NCBI GenBank assembly: GCA_018711885.1
Contig: DVHT01000189.1
Coordinates: 1-33,220, forward strand
Reading direction: 5' to 3'
Length of the DNA stretch: 33,220 nt
From: Candidatus Choladousia intestinipullorum
GTDB taxonomy: Bacteria > Bacillota > Clostridia > Lachnospirales > Lachnospiraceae
In this document: piece after piece, positions 16,692 to 25,073 of the stretch
Position numbering within the stretch: the first letter of the stretch is position 1
How the letters are laid out: every line of letters begins with the position of its first letter
Notes under the pieces: model-generated
Told to the model about the DNA's origin: nothing
The model's input: only the letters and a program-made list of their open reading frames with translations
Database searches by the model: none
Position numbers and translations under genes: made by a program

Positions 16692-18590
16692 TCAGGAGAG
16701 TTCCAGCTTTCCTGTATACAGCTGATAGTAGGTTCCTCTCTGTTTGATCAGATCCTCATGGTCTCCTCGTTCGATGATCTTTCCGTGCTCCAGAACAATG
16801 ATCGCATTGCTGTTGCGGATCGTGGAAAGTCTGTGTGCAATGACGAATACGGTACGGCCTTTCATCAGGTTATCCATACCTTTTTGTACAATGCTCTCGG
16901 TACGTGTATCGATGCTGGACGTAGCCTCGTCGAGGATCAGCACCGGCGGGTCTGCAACGGCCGCCCTCGCGATCGAGATCAGCTGTCTCTGTCCCTGTGA
17001 AAGTTCTTCTCCGTCACTGCTCAGCAGTGTATTGTATCCGTTCGGAAGCATCCGGATGAAGTGATCTGCATGAGCCAGTTTTGCTGCCGCATATACTTCC
17101 TCATCTGTTGCATCCAGTTTTCCATAGCGGATATTGTCCATGATCGTACCGGTAAACAGGTGCGTATCCTGAAGTACAATCCCGAGCGAACGTCTCAGAT
17201 CGTCTTTCTTGATCTTTCTGATATTGATGCCGTCATACCGGATCTTTCCGTCCTGAATATCGTAGAAGCGGTTGATCAGGTTCGTGATCGTCGTCTTTCC
17301 TGCTCCGGTAGAACCGACGAATGCCAGCTTCTGTCCCGGCTTTGCGTAAAGGCTGATATTTTTCAGAATGACTTTGTCTTCATTATATCCAAAGGTCACA
17401 TCCTCAAAACGGACGTCTCCCTTCAGTTCCGTATAAGTAACAGAACCGTCCGCCGAGTGCGGATGCTTCCACGCCCACATGCCGGTACGCTCTTTGCACT
17501 CGGTGATCGTGCCGTTTTCATCCTTTTTCGCATTGACAAGAGTCACGTAGCCTTCATCCATTTCCGGCTCCTCATCGATGAGCTCAAAAATACGTTCCGC
17601 TCCGGCAAGCGCCATGATGATCGAGTTGAACTGCTGTGCCACCTGCATAAACGGCTGTGTAAAGCTCTTGGTAAACTGCAGATAGGAAGCCATCACGCCA
17701 AGCGTAATGCCGCCGATGCCGGCTACGGAAAGGAATCCGCCGAGTACGGCCGTCAGTACAAACTGCAGGTTTCCGATGTTTCCGATCACAGGCCCCATCA
17801 TGTTTGCAAATCGGTTTGCACGGGAAGCGCTCACAAACAGAGCTTCATTCAATTCATCAAATTCCTGCTCCGATTTACGCTCGTGGTTAAACACCTTGAC
17901 CACGCGCTGTCCGTTCATCCGTTCTTCCACAAATCCCGTCACATCTGCGAGCGATTTCTGCTGGCGGACAAAGTATTTCCCGCTGTTTCCACCGATGACC
18001 CTCGTCACAATGATCATAACCACGATCATAATAACGGCAAGAACCGTAAGGAGCGGGCTCAGAAGCAGCATGGAAATGAAGGTAACAATGATCGTAAAAA
18101 ACGACATCAGCACCTGCGGGATGGACTGGCTGATCATCTGTCTCAGTGTATCTGTATCATTCGTATACAGACTCATGATGGAACCGTTCGTCCTCTGGTC
18201 GAAATAACGGATCGGCAGAGTCTGCATATGCTCGAACATGTCATCACGGATCCTCTTTAATACGCCCTGTCCGATGTATACCATCATCCTTGTATAAGTG
18301 AAGGTAGCCAACACTCCCATCAGGAAGATACAGCCCAGGAGTCCGAGTGCACGGTAAAGCCCGGAAAAATCAGGCGTCTGCTCACCGATCAGCGGAATAA
18401 TGAAATCGTCCAGCAGGAATTTCAGTGACAGTGATACCGAAATCGTTGCCACGGAGCTGAGCAGAATGCACACAAATACCAGAAGAAATCTTAATCTATA
18501 AGTCTCTGTCACATATTTCAGGAGACGTTTTGCAGTACGGACCGTATCCTTCGAAAGCTTCGGCTTCTGATTTTTATTCATCGTCTCCAC
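16692..18590 (-). CDS. ABC exporter half-transporter (catalytically canonical NBD; ABC2)
   Basis: ABC TM domain plus GSTGAGKTT, ELSQGQRQLISIARA, VLILDEATSSIDTRTE, VIAHRLSTI. Confidence 0.9.
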   Translation of the reverse strand: METMNKNQKPKLSKDTVRTAKRLLKYVTETYRLRFLLVFVCILLSSVATISVSLSLKFLLDDFIIPLIGEQTPDFSGLYRALGLLGCIFLMGVLATFTYTRMMVYIGQGVLKRIRDDMFEHMQTLPIRYFDQRTNGSIMSLYTNDTDTLRQMISQSIPQVLMSFFTIIVTFISMLLLSPLLTVLAVIMIVVMIIVTRVIGGNSGKYFVRQQKSLADVTGFVEERMNGQRVVKVFNHERKSEQEFDELNEALFVSASRANRFANMMGPVIGNIGNLQFVLTAVLGGFLSVAGIGGITLGVMASYLQFTKSFTQPFMQVAQQFNSIIMALAGAERIFELIDEEPEMDEGYVTLVNAKKDENGTITECKERTGMWAWKHPHSADGSVTYTELKGDVRFEDVTFGYNEDKVILKNISLYAKPGQKLAFVGSTGAGKTTITNLINRFYDIQDGKIRYDGINIRKIKKDDLRRSLGIVLQDTHLFTGTIMDNIRYGKLDATDEEVYAAAKLAHADHFIRMLPNGYNTLLSSDGEELSQGQRQLISIARAAVADPPVLILDEATSSIDTRTESIVQKGMDNLMKGRTVFVIAHRLSTIRNSNAIIVLEHGKIIERGDHEDLIKQRGTYYQLYTGKLELS

Positions 18591-20307
18591 CTCCTTTTAC
18601 CTGTGACTCATATACTTCTCTGTAAATATCGTTCGTCTTCAGCAGCTCTTCTGAAGTGCCGATGCCGGAAATCCGGCCGCCGTCCAGAACAATGATCTGG
18701 TCTGCATCTTCAATAGAAGATACTCTCTGTGCAATAATGATCTTCGTCGTGTCCGGTATTTCCTCACGGAACGCTTTGCGGATCAGTGCATCCGTCTTTG
18801 TATCTACGGCACTGGTGGAATCATCCAGAATGAGGATCTTCGGCTTTTTCAAAAGCGCGCGCGCAATACAGAGACGCTGCTTCTGTCCTCCGGAAACGTT
18901 GTTTCCGCCCTGCACGATCATCGTATTGTAACCTGCCGGAAATTCATTTACGAACCCGTCCGCCTGAGCCAGCCGGCAGACTCTCTGCACTTCCTCATCA
19001 CTGGCATTTTCATCTCCCCAGCGGATGTTTTCGTAGATCGTCCCGGTAAACAGCACATTCTTCTGAAGCACCATGGAAACCTGATCTCTGAGCGCTTCCA
19101 GATTATAGTCGCGCACATCGATCCCGCCGACTTTGACAGACCCTTTCGTCACATCGTAAAGCCTTGGGATCATCTGGACCAGCGTAGACTTCGCGCTTCC
19201 CGTTCCTCCGATGATACCGATCGTCTGTCCTGATTGAATCTGGAGACTGATATCATCCAGAGACAGGTTTCCGCCTTCTCCGGCATAACTGAATGATACG
19301 TGGTCAAAGACAATATCGCCGTTCGGCACTTCTTTTACTGCCTGCTCTTTATCCTGCATCTCCGGAACTTCTGTAAGCACTTCCGTAATACGGTCGGTCG
19401 ATGCTTCTGCAATCATGATCATAACAAAGACAAACGTAACCATCATCAGCGACATCAGGATCTGCAGCGCATACACGATGACACTGGTCATTTCACCCGT
19501 TTCCATCGTACCGAATACAATGCTGCGGCCGCCGATCGCCACAAGGCAGAGCACTACGACATACATCGTAAACTGCATGACCGGTGAGTTCCACGCCACA
19601 ATCTTTTCCGCCTTTGTAAAAAGGTCATAGACATACTGGGATATCCCGTGAAATTTTCTGATCTCAAAATCTTCTCTTACAAATGCCTTTACAACACGGG
19701 AAGCATTTACATTCTCCTGCACCGAATTGTTCAGCACGTCGTACTCATCAAATACCCTGATAAAGTGCGGGTGAGCCTTCTTCGCGATAAAGATCAGCGT
19801 GCCGCCGAGAAACGGGATCACAATCAGGAATAAAAGCGCGATCCTCGTGTTGATCATCAGCGTCATGAACCAGGACATCAGCATCATGATCGGCGCTCTG
19901 GCAAGCAGCCTGATGCTCATCATATACGCCATCTGCACATTCGTAATATCAGTCGTCATACGGGTGACGAGACCTGACGTAGAAAACCGGTCGATATTCT
20001 TAAATGAAAATTCCTGCACCTTGTAAAAAATATCGTGGCGCAGATTTTTCGCATAACCTGCCGCAGCGACTGCCGCCATATGTCCCGCAATTGCGCCGAA
20101 CCACAGCGCAAGCATTGCCATGATCACGAGAATGACTCCCCTTTGGACGATATAGCCAAGATCTCCTCCGGCTATGCCGATATCAATGATCCGGGCCATC
20201 TCCATAGGGATCAAAACTTCCATCAGTACTTCAAGGATTACAAATAACGGAGCCAATACAGACTGTTTTTTATATTCCCGTACTGAACTTAAAAGTGTCT
20301 TATTCAT
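18574..20307 (-). CDS. ABC exporter half-transporter (degenerate catalytic NBD; ABC1)
   Basis: GGTGSAKSTLVQMIPRLYDVT, NVSGGQKQRLCIARALLKKP, ILILDDSTSAVDTKTD, IIAQRVSSI. Overlaps partner by 17 bp. Confidence 0.9.
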   Translation of the reverse strand: MNKTLLSSVREYKKQSVLAPLFVILEVLMEVLIPMEMARIIDIGIAGGDLGYIVQRGVILVIMAMLALWFGAIAGHMAAVAAAGYAKNLRHDIFYKVQEFSFKNIDRFSTSGLVTRMTTDITNVQMAYMMSIRLLARAPIMMLMSWFMTLMINTRIALLFLIVIPFLGGTLIFIAKKAHPHFIRVFDEYDVLNNSVQENVNASRVVKAFVREDFEIRKFHGISQYVYDLFTKAEKIVAWNSPVMQFTMYVVVLCLVAIGGRSIVFGTMETGEMTSVIVYALQILMSLMMVTFVFVMIMIAEASTDRITEVLTEVPEMQDKEQAVKEVPNGDIVFDHVSFSYAGEGGNLSLDDISLQIQSGQTIGIIGGTGSAKSTLVQMIPRLYDVTKGSVKVGGIDVRDYNLEALRDQVSMVLQKNVLFTGTIYENIRWGDENASDEEVQRVCRLAQADGFVNEFPAGYNTMIVQGGNNVSGGQKQRLCIARALLKKPKILILDDSTSAVDTKTDALIRKAFREEIPDTTKIIIAQRVSSIEDADQIIVLDGGRISGIGTSEELLKTNDIYREVYESQVKGGGDDE

Positions 20308-20794
20308 CTCTTCGGTCTACCTCCTTATTCTCCCTGTTTTTCTCTGTAAGATTGCGAAACATCCGGCACATCACTCTTTTGCAGACTTCTGCCTCCTCTT
20401 CCGTGATCCCTTCCAAAAGGCGTTCCTCGGTCTTTCGGATCTGCGCGATAATTGCGGGTCTTAAAGATTCCGCTTTTTTCGTCGGCACGATCCGTTTCAG
20501 TCTGGCGTCCTGCTGCGCGCTTTCCCTTCGGATAAAGCCGTGCTTTTCCATCAGTTTGAGAATTCCCGTAGCTGTCGACTTCCGGATCTGAAACTCCTCC
20601 TCAATATCCTTCTGATAGACATCTCTGTGCAGAGTCGACATCAGGATATACCTCAACACATGCATCTGCATGGCCGTAAGCTCCTCATCATACTCTGTCA
20701 TTTCCAACGCATCTTTGCGCTTGATCTGATGCGAAAGGATATGAATCATCCTTCCCATATGTATCTTCCTGAATTTCTCATCAACATCCTGCAT
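20300..20794 (-). CDS. MarR family transcriptional regulator
   Basis: winged-helix: LTAMQMHVLRYILMSTLHRDVYQKDIEEEFQIRKSTATGILKLMEKHGFIRRESAQQDARLKRIVPT; overlaps first ABC gene by 8 bp. Confidence 0.9.
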   Translation of the reverse strand: MQDVDEKFRKIHMGRMIHILSHQIKRKDALEMTEYDEELTAMQMHVLRYILMSTLHRDVYQKDIEEEFQIRKSTATGILKLMEKHGFIRRESAQQDARLKRIVPTKKAESLRPAIIAQIRKTEERLLEGITEEEAEVCKRVMCRMFRNLTEKNRENKEVDRRDE

Positions 20795-20809
20795 CTTCTG
20801 TACCCCTTT

Positions 20810-20862
20810 TTAGTTCGCGCCCTAACTTTTCACATTATACAGACCTGTTTTTTTATTGTCAA
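20810..20862 (-). promoter_or_regulatory. Consensus promoter TTGACA-N17-TATAAT plus palindrome TTAGTTCGCGCCCTAA (candidate MarR operator)
   Basis: -35 at 20857-20862, -10 at 20834-20839 (minus strand); imperfect palindrome TTAG-tt-CGCG-cc-CTAA at 20810-20825 near predicted TSS. Confidence 0.7.
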
Positions 20863-20887
20863 CATCTTTTTCGGCCAATGCAAAAAG

Positions 20888-20925
20888 AGCTGCCGCAGAA
20901 TGAAATTGCGCTTTCTGCAACAGCT
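20888..20925 (-). terminator. Intrinsic terminator downstream of GNAT gene
   Basis: Stem AGCTG-cc-GCAGAA ... TTCTGC-aa-CAGCT, then minus-strand CTTTTTGC. Confidence 0.7.
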
Positions 20926-20967
20926 TCTCTTTCCAAATCCCTGTTCTGTTTCCCTCAAAAGGAAACT

Positions 20968-21477
20968 CTACATTCCAAATTCAGGCGCATACGTTACGGC
21001 TCCCCGGATGGCTCCTGCGTCTTTGCGCAGCTTTACCGCCATGAAGTTCACAGACGGTATCCCCTGCGGCACTTCAATCCCAAACTGCTCTGCCGGGACA
21101 TACCCCATGCGCGGATAGTACTGTTCGCTTCCAAGGACAAGGGAATACTCATATCCAAGCTCCCGGGCGATCTCATGGCCCCGGTTCACCAGAGCAGTCC
21201 CGATCCCCCGCCGCCAGTATGCAGGCTTTACGGAAAGCGGCGCCAACACGAGCACCGGGTCTTTTCCGACCGCTGCCTTCGTAAACAGAATATGACCGGC
21301 CAGTTCTCCGCCAGCCTCTGCCACCAGTGACAGCTCCGGAATAAAAGAGCTGCCTTTTCTGAGCGCCTCCACCAGATCCTGTTCATTTCCATCCGCATGG
21401 TCTGCCGCGGCAAAAGCTTCTGTGACCAGTTTGTACACTTCCTTGTAGTCCTGTTCCCGCTCCTGTCTTATCACCAT
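20968..21477 (-). CDS. GNAT family N-acetyltransferase
   Basis: MVIRQEREQDYKEVYKLVTEAF; LAPLSVKPAYWRRGIGTALVNRGHEIARELGYEYSLVLGSEQYYPRMGYVPA. Confidence 0.9.
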   Translation of the reverse strand: MVIRQEREQDYKEVYKLVTEAFAAADHADGNEQDLVEALRKGSSFIPELSLVAEAGGELAGHILFTKAAVGKDPVLVLAPLSVKPAYWRRGIGTALVNRGHEIARELGYEYSLVLGSEQYYPRMGYVPAEQFGIEVPQGIPSVNFMAVKLRKDAGAIRGAVTYAPEFGM

Positions 21478-21505
21478 TTTTAATCACTCCTGTCCATGTA
21501 CGTTT

Positions 21506-21570
21506 ATTATACTTTGTTTCTGGTATCTGTCAATCAAATCATTGACAGATGGCGTCAGCCTCATTACAAT
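21506..21570. promoter_or_regulatory. Divergent promoter region with perfect 10-bp inverted repeat carrying both -35 elements
   Basis: ATCTGTCAAT-caaatc-ATTGACAGAT (21525-21550). Rightward TTGACA(21542)-N17-TACAAT(21565-21570); leftward TTGACA(21528-21533)-N16-TATAAT(21506-21511). Confidence 0.8.
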
Positions 21571-21595
21571 TGCTTATTATATGGAGGGAACAGCT

Positions 21596-22255
21596 ATGGA
21601 CTTTCAAAGTGTATTTCCCGTTTGGACACAATTAAATACAGCACAAAAAAACCGGATCCTCGGCAGTCTCATCACCCGCACATTCAGGAAAGGTGGGCTG
21701 ATCCATAACGGCAATATGGACTGTACCGGCCTGCTTTTGGTAAAGTCAGGCCAGCTGCGCGCCTATATCCTTTCCGATGAAGGACGTGAGATTACTCTTT
21801 ATCGCCTGTTCGATATGGATATGTGCCTGTTCTCCGCATCCTGCATGATCCGGTCCCTTCAATTCGAAATAAGCATTGAAGCGGAAAAAGACACAGAACT
21901 CTGGATTATTCCTTCTGAAATTTACAAGCAGCTCATGGACGAGTCAGCTCCCGTGGCAAATTACACCAATGAGCTGATGGCCTCCCGGTTTTCTGATGTG
22001 ATGTGGCTGATGGAACAGGTCATGTGGAAAAGCCTGGACAAACGTCTTGCTGCATTTTTGCTGGAGGAAAGCGCCATCGAGGGCAGCAGTGAACTGAAAA
22101 CTACCCACGAGATCATCGCAAATCACCTTGGTTCGCACCGGGAGGTCATCACACGAATGCTGCGCTACTTCCAAAATGAAGGGTGGGTCAAACTATCCCG
22201 CGGGACAGTCATCCTTCTGGATAAGGACCGGCTGCGTTCATTAGCAGATGCATAA
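21596..22255 (+). CDS. Crp/Fnr family transcriptional regulator
   Basis: cNMP-like N-terminal domain; C-terminal HTH TTHEIIANHLGSHREVITRMLRYFQNEGWVKLSRGTVILLDKDRL. SD GGAGGGAACAGCT before ATG 21596. Confidence 0.9.
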   Translation: MDFQSVFPVWTQLNTAQKNRILGSLITRTFRKGGLIHNGNMDCTGLLLVKSGQLRAYILSDEGREITLYRLFDMDMCLFSASCMIRSLQFEISIEAEKDTELWIIPSEIYKQLMDESAPVANYTNELMASRFSDVMWLMEQVMWKSLDKRLAAFLLEESAIEGSSELKTTHEIIANHLGSHREVITRMLRYFQNEGWVKLSRGTVILLDKDRLRSLADA

Positions 22256-22307
22256 GATCCTCCGGTTCTTCGATGATACCGCCGATGTTGTTTGCTTTTG
22301 TACCTCT

Positions 22308-22613
22308 CTACAGCATTGCAAGGATATCGCTCTTTGGCCGTGCCCCCATAGCCTGGCTGACAACCTTGCCGTCCTTTATCACCACCAGGGTGGGAATGCT
22401 CATAATGCCAAACTCCCCGGCCAGCTCCTGCTGCTCATCTACATTGATCTTGCCGACTTTGATGTCGGGACGTTCACGGGCGATTTCTTCCACGATGGGA
22501 ACGACCATACGGCAGGGGCCGCACCACGGTGCCCAGAAGTCCAGCAGGACAGGTTTATCAGAGTTCATCACTTCGTTTTGGAAATTATTCTTATTAATAT
22601 TGATAGCAGACAT
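22308..22613 (-). CDS. trxA: Thioredoxin
   Basis: LLDFWAPWCGPCRMVVPIVEEIARERPDIKVGKINVDEQQELAGEFGIMSIPTLVVIKDGK; SD AAGGAGG before ATG MSAININ; ORF-track start 22724 is too long. Confidence 0.95.
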   Translation of the reverse strand: MSAININKNNFQNEVMNSDKPVLLDFWAPWCGPCRMVVPIVEEIARERPDIKVGKINVDEQQELAGEFGIMSIPTLVVIKDGKVVSQAMGARPKSDILAML

Positions 22614-22805
22614 CTTTTTGTCCTCCTTGTTTTTCTTTGATGACTTCATTATATCCGGGAGCAGACTGCACTTCTGTGATGAAATCACCAAATGGAAATT
22701 TTTCTTGACTATCTGCTTGCGCATCCCTTATCATGGCATATGCAGCCTTGCCAAAGGCGCGGATTTTATTTTCATTATCACTTGGGGAGGTATCGTTTAG
22801 ATTCT

Positions 22806-24131
22806 ATGACAAACTCAATTGCGAAAGATTTTCGGTTCTTTTCCTTGCTGCGCTTCGCGCTTCCGACAATGGTCATGATGGTGTTCATGTCCCTGTATAC
22901 GATCGTTGACGGCATTTTTGTATCCCGCCTTGTGGGCACCAATGCGCTCTCATCGGTAAACATCGTCTATCCGGTCATCAATCTCATTATCGCATGCGGC
23001 GTTATGCTGGCGACCGGCGGAAACGCGTTTGTCGCCAAAAAGCTTGGTGAAAAAAGAGAACTGGAAGCTTGTGAAGATTTTACGGTATTACTTATTACCA
23101 GCATTTTGACCGGTATTGCCGTGATGGCGCTGGGGCTGCTCTTTCTGGAACCGGTCGTCCGTCTGCTCGGCTCGACTGATATACTCCTTGACGATTGCAT
23201 GACGTACCTGCGGTTCACGCTCTATTTTGCTCCGGCGTGCATGCTGCAGCTCTTTTTTCAGACCTTTTTCGTAACCGCAGGCAAACCGTCCTACGGACTG
23301 ATCCTGATCTGTGCCGGCGGTGTGTGCAACATCATCCTCGACTACGTATTCATGGGACCGCTCGGGCTCGGTGTGGCAGGCGCAGCCGTAGCGACCGGCA
23401 TCGGACAGCTGATCCCTGCCATAGCAGGCATTCTTTATTTCTTATTCATAAGAAAAAACCTGTTTATTGTAAAGCCGGTCCTGCACCGGGCCACACTGGT
23501 AAAAAGCTGCACAAACGGTTCTTCCGAGATGGTGACCAATATCTCTACCGCAGTCGTGACCTATCTCTTTAATCTGATCATGCTGCGGCTGTGCGGCGAA
23601 TCGGGAGTCGCAGCGATCACGATCGTACTGTACGGACAGTTTTTATTCAACGCTCTTTACATGGGCTTTTCCATGGGTGTCGGCCCCGTCATCAGCTACA
23701 ACGACGGATCCAGGAATGTCCCGCTGCTTCGCCGGATCGTACGGATCTGCCTGACCTTTACGGTCACGGCTTCCGCAGCCATTACCGCAGCGGCTCTGGC
23801 CGCCTCTCCCGTTATCGTGAGCATCTTTACTCCTCCCGGAACGAAAACGTACGAATTGGCCCGGACAGGATTTTTCCTGTTTTCCTTTAACTTTATTTTT
23901 GCAGGCCTGAATATCTTTTCCTCTGCGATGTTTACATCGCTGAACAACGGCCCGGTCTCCGCAGTACTCTCCTTTATGAGAACGTTCATCTTCATCACGC
24001 TCAATATCCTGATCCTTCCGGAGTTCATCGGGGTCACCGGAGTCTGGCTCGCAGTACCGCTCGCCGAATTTATGGCAATGTTTTTATCTGTCTATCTGAT
24101 CAAGACGAGATGGAAACGGTATTTCGTTTAG
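22806..24131 (+). CDS. MATE family efflux transporter
   Basis: LLRFALPTMVMMVFMSLYTIVDGIFVSRLVGTNALSSVNIVYPVINLIIACGVMLATGGNAFVAKKLGE; 12 TM pattern. Start ATG 22806 rather than 22692. Confidence 0.9.
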   Translation: MTNSIAKDFRFFSLLRFALPTMVMMVFMSLYTIVDGIFVSRLVGTNALSSVNIVYPVINLIIACGVMLATGGNAFVAKKLGEKRELEACEDFTVLLITSILTGIAVMALGLLFLEPVVRLLGSTDILLDDCMTYLRFTLYFAPACMLQLFFQTFFVTAGKPSYGLILICAGGVCNIILDYVFMGPLGLGVAGAAVATGIGQLIPAIAGILYFLFIRKNLFIVKPVLHRATLVKSCTNGSSEMVTNISTAVVTYLFNLIMLRLCGESGVAAITIVLYGQFLFNALYMGFSMGVGPVISYNDGSRNVPLLRRIVRICLTFTVTASAAITAAALAASPVIVSIFTPPGTKTYELARTGFFLFSFNFIFAGLNIFSSAMFTSLNNGPVSAVLSFMRTFIFITLNILILPEFIGVTGVWLAVPLAEFMAMFLSVYLIKTRWKRYFV

Positions 24132-24137
24132 ACAAGG

Positions 24138-25052
24138 CTACAAATCGGTCCTGATCTGCCTGTAGACTTCCTCGATTTCTTCCTTCGTCGCCAGATCTTC
24201 TGAAAATGCGCTGGCGCTCCCTGCCGCTATTCCCATATAAAAAGCATGCTCATAGTCCTGCCGCTCCAGCCATCCGGCCATAAATCCCGCAACCATGGAG
24301 TCCCCGGCGCCCACCGCGTTTACGAGGATTCCTTCCGGCGCAGGCGAAGAATATACGCTGCCGTCTGCGGCAATCAGCACAGCGCCCTCTCCGGCAAGAG
24401 ACACCAACACGTTCTGCGCCCCCATCTCCTGAAGACGCCTGCCATGCAAAACAGCTTCCTCTCTCGTCCGGATCACTGCGCCAAATATTTCGCCCAGCTC
24501 ATGATTGTTCGGCTTGATCAGAAACGGGCGGTAAGCAAGCACCTTCAAAAGCAGGTCTTTCGTAGCGTCCACTGCGATCAGCACGCCCCGGCCTTCCAGC
24601 TGCTCCATGATCCTCTGGTAGGCATCATCCGGCATAGAAGCCGGAATGCTGCTGGATAAAAAGAGCACATCCCCTTCTCCAAGCGCATCGAGCTGCTTCA
24701 TGAGCATCTGAACTTTTTCTCTGCTGATTCTTGGCCCCTGTCCATTGATCTCCGTCCCGTCGATCGATTTCAGCTTCAGATTGATCCTGCTGAATCCTTC
24801 ATCCGCCTGAATAAACCCGTTTTTTACTCCCATTTCTTCCAGCCTTCTAACAATTTCCGCCCCGGTAAATCCGGCTGTAAACCCAAGCGCCGTATTCTCG
24901 ATCCCCAGATTTCCAAGCACGGTAGATACGTTGATCCCTTTTCCGCCCGGAAGTATCTTTTCATAAACGGTCCGGTTCGTAACCCCCAGCTGAAAATCTT
25001 CCACCGATACGATATAGTCCAGCGACGGATTAAATGTTACTGTATAGATCAT
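24138..25052 (-). CDS. PfkB family sugar kinase, 1-phosphofructokinase-like
   Basis: MIYTVTFNPSLDYIVSVEDFQLGVTNRT, LPGGKGINVSTVLGNLG, FLIKPNNHELGEIFG, NAVGAGDSMVAGFMAG. FruK-type family signature; substrate not determinable. Confidence 0.85.
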   Translation of the reverse strand: MIYTVTFNPSLDYIVSVEDFQLGVTNRTVYEKILPGGKGINVSTVLGNLGIENTALGFTAGFTGAEIVRRLEEMGVKNGFIQADEGFSRINLKLKSIDGTEINGQGPRISREKVQMLMKQLDALGEGDVLFLSSSIPASMPDDAYQRIMEQLEGRGVLIAVDATKDLLLKVLAYRPFLIKPNNHELGEIFGAVIRTREEAVLHGRRLQEMGAQNVLVSLAGEGAVLIAADGSVYSSPAPEGILVNAVGAGDSMVAGFMAGWLERQDYEHAFYMGIAAGSASAFSEDLATKEEIEEVYRQIRTDL

Positions 25053-25073
25053 GGTTTCCTCCTGTACTCTTAA

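Noticed and set aside
17061-18260. 399-aa plus-strand ORF antisense to the ABC transporter, and similar antisense ORFs (12837-13991, 9103-9927, 14745-15506)
   Set aside because: Each lies fully inside a confidently assigned gene on the other strand; composition artefact.
22255-22310. Possible remnant coding sequence between Crp/Fnr and trxA (minus frame reads RGTKANNIGGIIEEPEDLMH after the trx stop)
   Set aside because: Too short and no start; convergent 3' ends explain it.
23970-23980. GAACGTTC in the MATE gene as another LexA box
   Set aside because: Lacks the N4 spacer and sits deep inside a coding region.
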